Part shown: in pieces, positions 36,060 through 48,075 of the stretch
Position numbering within the stretch: position 1 is the stretch's first letter
Layout: every line of letters begins with the position of its first letter
DNA from: Thuidium tamariscinum
Lineage: Eukaryota > Streptophyta > Bryopsida > Hypnales > Thuidiaceae
Assembly: GCA_947034885.2 (NCBI GenBank)
Contig: OX344753.2
Span: 27,606,347 to 27,670,346 of the forward strand
Length of the DNA: 64,000 bases
Direction: 5' to 3'
Position numbers and translations under genes: made by a program
Notes under the pieces: model-generated
What the model saw: only the letters and a program-made list of their open reading frames with translations
The model's database searches: none
Told to the model about the DNA's origin: nothing

Positions 36060-38100
36060 GTACGTGGCGTGAATTCCAATTTGGCATTATAAATACATAT
36101 GAGTGGGAGTGTCGTACGCGCAGTCTAGCAGAAAGCACCTTTATCACACCCAAACGTGATAATATGACACGGAATATCGTCCCAGGAGATTCCAGACGTT
36201 ACTAATAGTTGCGTTTCCCGGTTTCTAGGTTTCTCGGATCAAAACACCCCAAGTTATTACTCTTAATCCGGAATACCAACTTATCTTCCAGACTCTTTTT
36301 CAGGATCCGTCTTTTCTTTCCGAATCCGTCTCTCAACTATGACCGGATTCCTTTCTCAGATCCGGATTTCTCCTTCACCCGGATCCGTCTCAATTCGGAA
36401 TCCGGTTCCGTCACTCAATAATTGGTTTTTGATACCCCTGTTTTACCCTCAGGGAGTCCTCTCTTGATCTTTAGAGGGGTAGGGACTTACCACTCGTACA
36501 CCTCACACTCTCTTCTCTCAAACAAAACACATGAAAACACCAAAATATATCCGATGTTGTATTAGGGCCGGATTCGGATCCTCACAACTTCCCGGATAGC
36601 TCTAGGCCAATCCGGTTAGCAAGTCACTCAGGACTACTTCACTTGCCCTTACTACAACGACAGATTCGAAAACCCCTAGACCCGAAAGGACGTATTTTCC
36701 TAGTTCTTCGGATCGACTCAGTGGTTGGCAGGCCTTCCGATGGACGGAACTTTCCTATGGCGGCTGCTTAACTCCGCACGGATCCGCCCCTGCGGTTCTG
36801 GAACCTCCTCCTCGTCACTCCTGGACTCACACTGGATCACCGTTCCGGTGAATTAAAGGCTCCACGCTCAAACTCACGATTCAAGATCCTAACTCTCGGA
36901 AGTTGGTCACTCAGTTCGGATTTCAAGTGCCTCAGAATCCGGATTCCTCCTCACCCTTCCCTCTTGCCTCTCAACACTTCAATGAACACACCAAGAAGAG
37001 ACTCAAACACAAGTCAGAGCTAGAATGTCCATCCGCCGGCTCAAATTAAAGAAGGGAATGAAAATACAATAGAATATGCACTAGGAGGGAATGACAGGCC
37101 AACTAACTTGCCTGCCCCTTAAAAGCTCAATACAAAATCAAAGTCAACGCCCTAACAAGCCAAAAAGGCACCACAGAAATCAGGGCAACCAATCAGCGAA
37201 CACCCCAAGATATCCGGAATGGTCACAACCAGCTATCCCTAAAAATCCGGATCCCCTAAAAATCTGGAACTCCTATAAATCCGGAATCCGGATCCGCATT
37301 CGGAAAATCGGATTCAGATTCTAGAAATAAAATTTAACTAAGTGGAAATAGCCTTTAGCTACCTCTCCCAATGCACCATCTTCAAACTGCTCCCACTTTG
37401 ACTCCCTGGTGTCTTCACAAAAGCCTTCATGAACTAGAGTAGTCTTGATTGCCGCTTGGGTTCAAATCTCCCATTCCGGGTCCATTTCGGATCCATTCCG
37501 GGTCCATTTCGGATCCATTCCGGATCCAATCCGGATCCATTCCGGATCCGGATCGTCAATATTTACGGAACATTTCTGTTCCTAAATATTTCCAGATCCA
37601 GTGCCGATAGTACCAAAATACTTTTGGACTACTATCTGGGTTCTGGTTTCCGGTAAGGACAAAGAATGTAATCTTCCTCCTTAACCATTTTGTCTCAATA
37701 AAGAGACCCTATGGTTTACTAATCCATATCTAAAACATTCACAGTCGGAAGTCCTAAATTTCTGGGATCCCTAAATTTCCGGAATTCCTAAATTTCCGGA
37801 ATCCGTAACTTTCCGAAATCCGTAATTTTACGGAATTCTTAAATTTCCGGAATCCTAAATTTTCGGATCCCTAGAAATCCGGATCCGGATTCTTTCCGGA
37901 TTGTTTTCGGATTGTTTCTGGATTTTCCGGAATATGGATCATAGTTTCCGGAATTTCGAGTTTAGGAACCCCTTAAACAATAAAATGCTCTAATTTGTCC
38001 TACTCCTATGTTTAAGCTTCAAAAAAAATCAAAGAATCGGATTATTCTAGCAAGATATAATATAACACTATATTTTGGACATTTTCGGATTGCGACAGGG
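36060..38100. repeat. TCCGGA-rich repeat region
   Basis: Dense in GGATCC, ATCCGGA and TTCCGGAAT, with runs such as CATTCCGGGTCCATTTCGGA (37,470-37,560) and CTAAATTTCCGGAAT units (37,750-37,930). It is relatively GC-rich against its surroundings. Short frames (36,209-36,421; 37,456-37,656) are Ser/Pro/Arg strings caused by the repeat. It may be a nested LTR-like element; ends not identified. Confidence 0.55.
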
Positions 38101-40458
38101 AGGTAAATTTTGCTTACTTCAATGTATCAACTCTATTCATTCAAGAGGTGGGTACTTTTCATGATTCTAAATGACTATTTCTTTTTTACTTGAATAATTT
38201 ATAACTAATTCCTAGAAGCTCCAATAACAATGGATTATATGCCTACTTCATTTGTATTTGAAAACAAATTTACTGGAAACTATTTGAGATCATTTACTTC
38301 TCTACAATTTAGTGTCCACCATGACATGGTTGGTTTATGGACCTCCTATCTTACATGGAATGAATTACAATATAGAGACATGTTGATTTATGAGTATAGG
38401 TCCTCTTCTATTCAATGTACCTTTTTTAAAAGTAGTTCACGGCTTCAGGTGCCTCTTTCCACGGTTGTAGGCTCCTCGTGAACACGGTTACAGGATCTTC
38501 TCTCTCGCTGAGAAAGTTGCCCGCCGCCTTTTTCGGGGCGTTTTGTGGCAATCGTGTTTTCTCGCCTTGTCGATGTTTTCAATCGCCGCGCCTTTTGCTG
38601 TCGCCGCGCTTCTTGCCGTCTTCAACATCTTCGTTTCCTGAGAGGGTTCCGTGTTCATCCAAACAAAAGTTTTCCCCCGATTGTTTGGGGTGCTGCTGCC
38701 GCTGCATCTGAAAATCCTTTGTCTCCTTCAACCATAAGTGAGAGAGTGTTTAGGATCTCAGACCTTCATTTCTGGGCTTTGCGTTTACATTGTTGGCGCT
38801 TGCGGTTCGGGCTGGCAAACCGATTTGAAGAGCATTTCAAGTTTGGTTCTCCTTTTCGCGGTTTTGGGTTGGTCGACTGTTTCTTCTTCACGCGCAACAT
38901 TTTAGTGGGGCGATTTTCAGCTCCTCCTTGTCCTCTCATTCACCAGGTATTCTCCCCATCTGTGTTGATTTGTGTTGTTGTTTGTTCTGGCACATTCTAG
39001 TGGTTAGGGTTCTTGGGCCGGCCTGGCATTGCGAGGCCACATTTCAGGGTTCGGGGATTTTCTTTTTGCTCATTTGTTACTCAGATACTATGAGTTGGGC
39101 CGAATTGGGTAGGTCGGATTCTAGGGTGCAAGGTTTTCTTTTTGGTGGTTCGTGCAAATTTGCGAGGCCAGAATCTAGGGTGCATTCGGCCAAACCTGCT
39201 TCGCTAGACATCAGGGTGCAGGGTGTTTTTTTTGTTGCTCATTTGGCGCTTAGATCCTGTGAGTTCGGCCAGCTTGCAAGGCCGGATTTCCAGGGTGTAG
39301 GGTTTTCGGGGTTGAACACCAAATGCTTGAATTTGTGAGGGTTTGCAATCAATGAAGATTCCTGGTGAGCAACGGAATTACCCTTCAGCAGGATCCTCAT
39401 TGATGTTTCCGTTGAAGCATAGCAATAATTTTACAGAGGCGTAGGTTTGGTATGCGGAGACTCCCAGTTCGTAGCACTTCTAAGTAGCGAGTGTATGGAT
39501 ACTAGTGTCGGCTTTGGATTAACGGATAGTACATCCGCATTGTTACAGGTTTTGTTGTTGTCATGTTAGAAACAACCTTCTTTATTCAAAAATAGCCTTC
39601 TCCATTCACTTGTTGCTTTCACAAACAGCTTTCTTTACTCAATTCTCGCTCATGCAGGCACAAGCACAAGCAAAGCGTGGCGGGATTCCTGGCGGTGCAT
39701 TGTGTGAAGTCTTTTTTTGGCAGGTATATTACTTTCCGCATTTGCACACTCCGGTCACTCAATGTGATTCCCTTCTTCTTCCTCGTCTTACATGAGGAAT
39801 TCTCACCAATTTGGCAGGCATAGAATCTTAGTTTATGGCTGTGTTATGACCAAGGTCTGAGCAGTATGTATTAGCAACCAATGCACATTCAACTCGATCA
39901 ATGTCCATTCAACTCGAGAAATGTAAATTCAACTCGACCGTAGTCCCTTAAACACAAATTTTGAGAACCTTAACCTGTAGCTGATAATCAGGTGCTTGCA
40001 CTTCAACTCGATTCGAGTTGAAATGCGGCCACTAAATACCCACACAAAAACTTCAGAAACTGAAAACGTAACCATATTGCACTTCAACTCGATTCGAGTT
40101 GAAGAGAGTAAATGCAATATCAACTCGACTCGAGTTGAAGAGACAGAATACAGTAAAAGGTAAAACGATCATAGACACCCGAGTTACACAGCCGATCCAA
40201 CGCCGAAATCCGAGAAACTAGATTCCTATCAAAAGGAAGAAAGTCATACAAAGATGAATTTGCTCGGACAGTTCAACTCGAATCGAGTTGAATCACCAGA
40301 AACAAACTGTCGAAAACTAAATCTCCGTCTACAAATTCGAGAAAGAAACATATAAAACCTAATAGCCCGAAACAAAAACAAGAATGCTCATTCAACTCCA
40401 ATCGAGTTGAATTGTAGGAAATGCTAGAATCAAGAGTGTTCTAACATATGTTTTCCAG
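38101..40458 (+). other. 5' region of the ParB/methyltransferase-like gene 2
   Basis: Between the repeat and the first supported coding exon. 38,450-39,000 is GC-richer and may be leader sequence. 39,010-39,330 holds about three decayed ~100-bp units (GCGAGGCC, TAGGGTGCA, TTTTCTTTTTG). A CAG followed by GTATAT at 39,721-39,728 is donor-like and TTTTCCAG at 40,451-40,458 is a good acceptor, so a 5'-UTR intron containing the palindromes is plausible. No domain was recognised in the ORFs here. Confidence 0.4.
39887..40411. repeat. Palindrome cluster upstream of gene 2
   Basis: Three half-sites (ATTCAACTCGA) spaced exactly 20 bp near 39,887-39,938, then full palindromes at 40,002-40,022 (centre T), 40,083-40,103 (centre T), 40,120-40,138 (9-bp arms, centre C), 40,272-40,292 (centre A) and 40,391-40,411 (one mismatch). 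Arms are TTCAACTCGA / TCGAGTTGAA. Confidence 0.95.
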
Positions 40459-41913
40459 GAATGGAGGAGCAAGTGAAGAAACTCCAGGCGCTTTACCAAA
40501 GATATACGATTCCAGAGGATGAGAAGGAGGAACTTGGTGATGAAGAAACGTTAGGGGATTGTTGGACATGGCTGGAACCACAGAACGTGGAATACTGGAC
40601 CATAATTCTTGTCCCCATGACAAACCATCTGGCTTTCAGGACCAAATTCAAGGGCTCCTCAGCAACTCTTCCGGTCTCCCTCACAGAATCCATAACTGAG
40701 TTTACCATCTCAATGGACGGTTTGATATTTGTGTCATGCGAGACTCTAGATCCGGACCAGTCTATGCCATACCTGTTCTCATATGTCGTGGATGCGAAGA
40801 AAACAGTCTTCAGTATAGCCGAGTATTGTCGGAGCCTTGTGAATATTGACTATGAGACTCTGAACAAGAACATTCAGATTCACATTGACGAGAAGCGGTG
40901 GGAAGGAAAGGATGGAAAGACGCTTTTGCCACAAGCACTTCTATCAAGGCTCAATCAACTCAAACTGGGGTTCGAGAGGCTGCACTTCAAGCTCGCATAG
41001 AAGAACAGAGACATGAAGCCTCTCTCCATTGGAAGAGACTACACGAGTCAGGGTGCTAGTCAGAGCTCGTTAGCCATGGGGACTCCGGAGACAGGGAAGA
41101 GCCAGACGAAGAAGAAGAAGACTGACAAGTTCAGTAGGGGTGACCCATCTATAACACCAAGCCCCCTCGCGAAGAAGGGAGCAAAAAAGGCCGCGGCATC
41201 CTTGGAACAGTCAATCATCATTGATGAAAGCATGGTGTCAGAGGTCACTAACATCTCGAAGGACTTGGGTGGGGATGTTAAGGAAATCGACTACGAAGAA
41301 TCTTGCAAGACGTATGAGGAGTATTGGGCGGAGTGCACCGACTCTTATGTCCCTGGGATTGGACATAAATTCATCATCCCCATATCGCAGTTATAGACTC
41401 CACCTGACAACTTGAACATTCGCGGCCTAGAGGAGGTTGGGGTGAAGAAATGCTTGAACTTTCTCCTCAACATGCCAGACCCCGACAAGAAAATGACACT
41501 GTGTGTCATGCCAGTTGGATTGGACAGTAAGCCTGAGTCCTTCGAGGAGGTGAGCAAGGGGAAATTCTACATGGTCAATGGACAGCATACGGTTGAGGCA
41601 TCACGGAGGATGTAGACCATGCCAAGAATAAAGTTGAAGGCGGAGAAATTTGCATAGTGGGAGTGTTTCATCGTCTGGAACAAAGACGATCACATCATTC
41701 GTAAGATTTCCGCCTACTACAACCGGGTGAACCACTTTCAGAATTTCATGCCAACATGGTCCACCAACATCATTGGAGCTCGCAAAGTGTGGGAGATGAT
41801 GGGCTGCCCTCCACCGGATAAGGAAGCAACAGAGTTGGGCAAAGTCATTGAGAAGCCTAGGCGAACAATAGCAGAAGCCCAGAACAAGAAGAAATTCCAT
41901 GTAAGTTTTACAC

Positions 41914-41934
41914 TTCAACTCGATGCGAGTTGAA
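41914..41934. repeat. Palindrome in intron 1 of gene 2
   Basis: TTCAACTCG and CGAGTTGAA around ATG, 13 bases into the intron. Confidence 0.9.
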
Positions 41935-43450
41935 ATGCTTGTTTCCGATGTCCGTTTTGTACTTGGGTGGAAGTTGAATGTTCTCTGATTCATAAAAACA
42001 AATTCTCCAACTGACATGGAAGCACTACTTGTAGGATTTCGTTGCAGCTGCCAAGCTTCGGTTCGCCATGATTGATGTCAAGAAGAACTAAGGCAAGATT
42101 AGCAAGAACAAGGAGAAGGAGGTGGACATCCACAACGAGTTGAAGATTATCACGGCGTCGAAGCCTGTTTATGATCTGTGGAGCGAACTGATCTCCTGCC
42201 AATCTCAAGGCGAGCTTGTTGACCCCGATTCCCTCTTGAAGTATAGACAGCTTCCTAATTGGGATCAAGAGAAAGATGGGGTTATGCCGCGTGAGTTCTT
42301 CAAATGGCTAGGAAACTGTTCCGAGGGTGATCTGAAGAGGTTAGCTTTGCATCTTCTAAGTAGAACACCCAATCGAAAGCTCCTGCATCCGAAGGTGACG
42401 ATGAAGAAGGTCTCAGGGGTTCTAGCCGACTGCTATACTGCCAAGGAATGGCTTGAGAGGTGCAAGAGGAAGCAGATAATTAGGAGGCAACTTCATTTCC
42501 TCAAGAAGAACCTCAACTTGTTCAGCAATGAAGGCAACTATCGAAAGGACAAGTGGAAGCAGTTCAAGAAGACCTACAATGTCACGAAAGCCACGAAGAA
42601 CACTCTTCTGACCGGTCCACCTGAGGAGTTCTTCTCTCTCGCGAAGATGCTCTCTAACAAGAACAAGAGTATCAGCGAGCTCTCCCCTAATGCTGCTGAA
42701 TTCTTCCGCATCTTCCTTGGAAGCAAAGGGAAGTTCAGCAAGCCCGAAGCTACCGGGTCCTATAGACCGTATGATATGGAGACAGATGACTTCGGGGAAT
42801 GGGATGGTGGTGTTTGGGAGGATTCGATGTCATCAAAATTGAAGCTAGCTGTTATGGACTTCCGTCATGTTCCAGGGGTCATCAACAAAGGCTCCTCAAA
42901 GGAAGGCGAGTCCTACTTCGAAGGCTTCTTAGATGGCTTGAAGAAACTCAAGGGATTCCAGACGGTGGATCCACAAGTGTGGTTGTGGATTTGTGGGGAT
43001 GCGGATATGGAGCTTGATATTCGCCAGTACATTCATACCTCGATCTACGGGGAATCCTACCTTCTTCACTATGCCGATTACATCCCTTCGCTCTTCGAGA
43101 GAATTGGAGACCTGCCTGAGCGGACATCAAAAGCGAAGGAGTCTATCAAGCTAATTTTCTTGATCAAGAAGGGGGTGAAGGTAGCAGTGAAGAAACTACC
43201 GAGGAGCTTTGAGGCGTCAATTGACGGAAGATATTCGAAGTCCAAGTCGAGCAACGATGTTGAATACAAGCTCTATAATATAGAGTTGAGGATGGATTTC
43301 TACTTGCAAGTTCTCAGTTTGTTTGCTGCTCGTAGCGATCCAGTTCTCTCAGTTTTTGGTGGTGGGAAGATCATCTGTGCTGCCTGGGTATGTTTATACA
43401 TTTCACTAACTTTTTCCCTAATGTACATTTCCACTGTGTTGAGATGGTGC

Positions 43451-43471
43451 TTCAACTCGACTCGAGTTGAA
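43451..43471. repeat. Palindrome in intron 2 of gene 2
   Basis: Perfect 10-bp arms (TTCAACTCGA / TCGAGTTGAA), centre C, in the 205-bp intron. A decayed copy follows near 43,528-43,549. Confidence 0.95.
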
Positions 43472-44720
43472 ATTACATTCTCTTGATGTTTGTATCTTCT
43501 GTGTTGGCATACGCATGAATGCTGAATTCGAACTTGATGCATGTTGAATAGAAACGTGAAGACTGAATGCAATGTTTTAAATTTCATTGCAGATGCTCTC
43601 CCTCAAGCATTTTGTAATGGGGAACTCCAAATACAAAGAGAACTTCACATCCCTTGCGCTGACATCTGAGAATTTGGATAAAAATGACTTCCTCGACACC
43701 AGTTACCGAGTGGATTCAGGGAAGTTTTCGAGGAGAGCATCCAAGGATTCCTCAAGCTTTGGAAAGGGGAAGCAGCCAATGACACCGGAAGAGGAAGCTA
43801 GACACGATGCTTCTCAGAGTCAGACTCAAGTGAACCTTGCAGACGATGATGAAGATGAAGAAGACGACGAAGAGGAGGAAGACAAAGATGGAGTTGACGA
43901 GGGCACGCAGGTTGAGGACAACGTACCTGATCCCGAGCCGCTGACAGAGCCTGCAACAGATGTTACGGAGAACACTGATGTTGCACATGAAGCCGGGGCA
44001 TCATCTGTCGTTGTGGAAGCGGCCGAGGTGCGGGATTCAACAGACGCATCATCCCATCCAGTTGTCACACCAATGGCACCTCCTGCACAACGGACTCCAA
44101 GTTCCGCTGCTTGTCCAACGAAGAAGCGGAAGAGGCAAGCGAAGGAATCCAAAATGTCGGACAAGGAGTGGCTGATGGAGTTGATCAAGGCCAACAAGGA
44201 GGAGAATGATCGATCTCGGGCTGAGATGAGAGAAGAGAATGAGCGGGCAAGAGCCGAGAATAGCAAACTCATCAAGGAACTTGTACGTGACATGCCAGGG
44301 ATGATAGCAGGCTATCTTGGAGGTAGGCCCCTTCAGGCGATTGAACCCGCCAGTTACTCAGTGCCCTTGATGATTGCCAATGAGGCATATACCTCAACGG
44401 ACAGCTCCAAGCGATTGAAGTCTGGAGGTTCGAATCCTTCAGAGATGCAGTTACTGAAGCCATCTCCAACGTCAAGTGTGCAACCATCGCCGCCGCCGCC
44501 CACATGTCCTCTGCCTTCTTCAGTATGTGCAGAAGAGGAGGAGGAGGAGTCTACTCTAAATCCTGTTGGCGATACCCTTGAAGTGCAGGGTGATGACATC
44601 GTTATAGAGGAGGAGAAGGTAGATGATGGAAGTTCAGCGGAAGGGGATGAGACAGAGCAGTCACAGGACCCTGCGACTGATAACTCTCCAGGTTGTTCCT
44701 CGTGACTCTCTTAGCCTCAT

Positions 44721-44741
44721 TTCAACTCGAATCGAGTTGAA
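44721..44741. repeat. Palindrome after the stop of gene 2
   Basis: Perfect 10-bp arms, centre A, 16 bases past the TGA and so probably in the 3' untranslated region. Confidence 0.95.
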
Positions 44742-44870
44742 TCCCTTCCGCTGCTTTCACTATCTAATAGCTAGTATAGGCTGGTAGATCGGAGCTTGTG
44801 GGTATACATTTTGTATAAAATTTCTCCTCTTGAGAATATGTAATATACCATTTTTCTTACAAATGATATT

Positions 44871-47266
44871 GTGTGTTTAATTGCATCAGCCGCAGGTACA
44901 CTTCATGTTGATACCGATGTTCCACAAGAGTCGTTGGCTCCAATTCAGTGTCCACTTCCATGTATTGATCATGGTAATGACACAGAAGAAGTTTCTCTTT
45001 GGAATGCATCAGTCGTAGTCGTCGATGTCACCTCTCTTCCTTCACCTGAGATGAATAAGGTTGAAAGCCTTGTTCATAGTTTAAAGGAGTTTGAGGTTGT
45101 TAACGATCTAGTGGACGATGCTCTTGTGGAATTTAAGATTCCACCTTCTGAGGGTCCCGTTCAAGCATGTGTATCTCCTCCCTCACATGAGGTGGCCAAT
45201 GTTGTGAGTTTCTTCTTTACCCTCTCTGCATTGTATCAGTCTTGTTTTAATGTTTTTATCTTTCATTTTGATCCACTCTGTTCAATGGGGTAGATAGTCC
45301 TTTAATACTCAAAATGACACAGACAGTGCAACAATTTAACTGTCTCGCCATTTTGGTGTAAATTCTCAGCAGGATAGAGGAGAGGCAGAGGACAGTGTCT
45401 TCTTCCCATGCACATCTGGGGTGACCAAGAAATGGCTTAATGTCATTCTAGGTTTGCATGGGCTATTGTGCGTATGTGAGGATAAGAGGTATCTTATTCA
45501 TGAAAGACGATACAGTGATACCTACAATGTTCCTCCAAACATATAACACCTTTCTATTGGCTTCAAGCGGATCACTATTAGGCCCCATCTTCAAGAAGTG
45601 TTGAAAGGGTTGTCCGAAATTGCGAATGTATCAGTGTGGTCTTCTATGAAAAGGAAGCATGCTTTAGTTATCACGAAAAACTTGTTTAGAGGCATAGAGC
45701 CTCCTCTCAATATTTTCGGAGAAGAACAATGCAATGTGGTCAAGTGTAGAGACGGACGCGGTAATTTTTACAACTACAAGGTGAACGGAACAGAAGTGGA
45801 CTTACTTTTGAAACCTTTGGACAAGTTAGTGGAGTTGGAGAACTCGATTTTTTCTTTTCAGAATACAATAATTGTTGACGTCAATCCAGCAAGGCACGTT
45901 ACCAACTATCCAAGTAATGTCGTTTTGTTTGAACCTTGGTCACATGAAGGAGACAAGAACGCAGATGGAATCCTTATTGATCACCTTCTTCCATGGATTC
46001 AACGTCTGCACATTGCAAGGCCACATTCGCTATATGCTTACCGCCTAGACAACATATTTGGTCGTTGGTCTCTTTTTGAAGAAACTGACAAAAGAAAGTA
46101 CAGTGATATAGCCGAAGCAATTGAAAGGAGCAATACAATTTACGATGAGTGGAAAAAAAGCGGTTTAGAAAAACAACATTTTTTCAAGGACTTGCATAGA
46201 GGAATCCATGCTATGGACAAAGTTGAAAGGGTCTTTATGCTCTTCCGTCAAAAGCCACAAGATACTAGAACGGCGGATTTAATAGGGCCCTAGGATCTTC
46301 CATGCCCTCTTGTATGTTTTGCGGATTCATATTTTATATGCATTTGCATGCATTCATTATGTGTAATGTCAAATACTTTGTGAGCATTAGACTATACCAA
46401 TTTGTAATATATCAATGTAGACGTTTGATGTTTTTGACAATCTTTACTGGTTTCCAGGGTGTGCGTGCTAATTCAGTTCTTGGAAATGAGTGTGAGAACA
46501 AGTGCACTGCCTCTGCTGATTCATTCTCTAACTATGGACAGTTTGCTATTTCGCAAAGTGGATTGGGGCATATCATGTATTCGGCAGCCACAGCGCAATC
46601 CACTATGGATTTCTCCATCATGTCTGTGGACGATGGTGTTGTAGATAGTCCTCCTAATAGTGCGAAGCGCCCAAGTTCTATCAGCTCTCCTTCTCCTTTG
46701 AAATGTCGTGAGCGGTCATCCTCTCCTTTTGAGCGCTCTACATTGAATGGCACGACTCAAAGAAAGTTATACGTTGATGAAGTGCTTGTGGAGCCTGTGA
46801 TGAAGGTTTGAACCTTTTTCATTTAGAATTCTTTTATTTGAAATCATCATTTGTTTTGAAGAATTGTTTGTTTCATTTTAAGATTTTGACATCCTCTTGT
46901 ATCTTCTATTAGCAGGTTCTTAATGGATCTACCATGTCCATGCCCATTCCTATCACTGCATTCAGTAAATTAGTGCCGAACGAATGTTGTGATGAACAAT
47001 TGAGGACTACTTCAAGTGGCTTTCCTCCTCTTCCACCTAAATGCACTTCTTCAGCACCAGTTCGGCCGCAAAAATGTAAAACACATCATGGGGAGCTTCG
47101 TCTTCATTCCATTGAAGGTTCTTGGAATGCATGGGAGCAAAGGTCTTTGAAGAAGCAAGTCCGTGAAAGTGTGTGCCAAAAAACAGGAAGCTATATTGGA
47201 TATAGTCGAGGTCCTGAGATATTGAAGGCAATGGAAAAATTGAAGAATAGATCATACTCGCAATAG
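44871..47266 (+). pseudogene. FCP1/NIF-type phosphatase-like gene
   Basis: Exons: about 44,890-45,203 (start unclear, probably an acceptor after GCCGCAG), 45,373-46,311, 46,458-46,805 and 46,916-47,266, all phase 0. In-frame TAA at 45,544 and TAG at 46,291, each fitting Gln, and no frameshift. The second exon follows the FCP1 homology plan: WLNVILGLHGLLC where DLDGTL or DLNGLL is usual, ISVWSS-like VSVWSSMKRKHALVI, then NTIIVDVNPARHVTNYPSNV, LFEPWSHEGDKNADG and LLPWIQRL. Known: this HAD-fold family dephosphorylates the RNA polymerase II tail and other proteins. The first nucleophile Asp reads Gly here, so activity is doubtful. Later exons are Ser/Pro-rich with no known domain. It follows gene 2 in the same direction by about 170 bp inside the giant element. 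Confidence 0.65.
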
Positions 47267-48075
47267 TCCTTGGGACTCGGACTAGTTTTCCTAGGCATGT
47301 AGTTATATTGAGCTGTTTTCATATTAGGCTCATGTAGAGCTAAGACTCTTTTTTACAATGTATATGATAATTCTATTGTAAAGCACTATAGCTACCCCAG
47401 CAAAGTAGTTGATGTTCAGAAATTGTAAAATGGACATCCAGACTATTGCATGTAAGCTTGTAGTTATTACAAGCCGGGTAGGTAAAGTTCCTTATCTCTA
47501 TTGATTGTCTTAGTCTTTCATTTAGAAGCTTGGGGATACAAGGTCATGGTGTTTGAAAATGGTAGTGGATGATGATCTTTGATGTAACTGTGAGAACAAA
47601 AGTTATAGAAAAAAACCCGTCCATGCGTCGCTGTAAGCATTTTCATAAACGGCATTCTCAATGTCAACATTTGGAATGTGGTTTGTGCTAATGCTCAGTG
47701 GCGCATGGATGTTTTTGTTTCTATAATTTTTGTACTTACATCTATGTCAAAGGTCATCATCCACTAGATTTCTTCAATCACAATGGCTTCGTTTTCTCAA
47801 GCAATCTACTTGGAGATCTAACACAATTGGTGGAGATGAGGGACTTTGCTACTAGGAGTGTAATGATGGGCATCGGGGATACAAAAGTTTGTTTATAGTG
47901 AATACATATACTACATGAGTGTTAAACTTCGCAAGAAATACATGGTATTTTGTAATTCTCCATTTATTTTTATCATTGTATATTATTGTTTCTAATTTTT
48001 TTAATTATGAACAAACAATTATTCTTACATTTATAAATTATAGTACTTTACAAAGCTCTCATTTCATTTGAAAAG
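47267..48075. other. Spacer at the right end of the giant element
   Basis: 3' flank of the FCP1-like gene, becoming AT-rich towards the right terminal repeat. An 67-codon frame at 47,698-47,898 has no recognisable domain. Confidence 0.5.

Larger units (their letters stand above)
40461..44705 (+). pseudogene. ParB-like / DNA-methyltransferase-like gene 2
   Basis: Coding exons 40,461-41,900, 42,035-43,387 and 43,593-44,705 (TGA). All splice sites are GT-AG and phase 0. The frame is kept throughout, but five stops interrupt it: TAG at 40,998, 41,394, 41,613 and 41,655, and TAA at 42,089. Each fits CAG or CAA. The first exon has a ParB/sulfiredoxin-like core (NLNIRGLEEVGVKKCLNFLL, KFYMVNGQHTVEASRRM, CFIVWNKDDHIIRKISAYYN). 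Exon 2 is methyltransferase-like: KLAVMDFRHVPG in the DPPY place and, at its end, DPVLSVFGGGKIICAAW, a motif-I loop. Exon 3 has a highly acidic run, a basic patch (KKRKRQAKESK) resembling a nuclear signal, and a Glu/Arg coiled coil. Same architecture as the gene at 18,637-49,360 but distant in sequence. Palindromes lie in both introns and just after the stop. Confidence 0.7.

Noticed and set aside
36209-36421. Ser/Pro/Arg-rich ORF
   Set aside because: Produced by TCCGGA-type repeats.
40461-42091. Nuclear code with TAA/TAG read as Gln as the main explanation
   Set aside because: Copy 2 of the DUF7869 gene has an internal TGA in place of Arg, and copy 1's TAG aligns with Trp in copy 2. General C:G to T:A decay covers all cases; recoding is kept only as a hypothesis to exclude.
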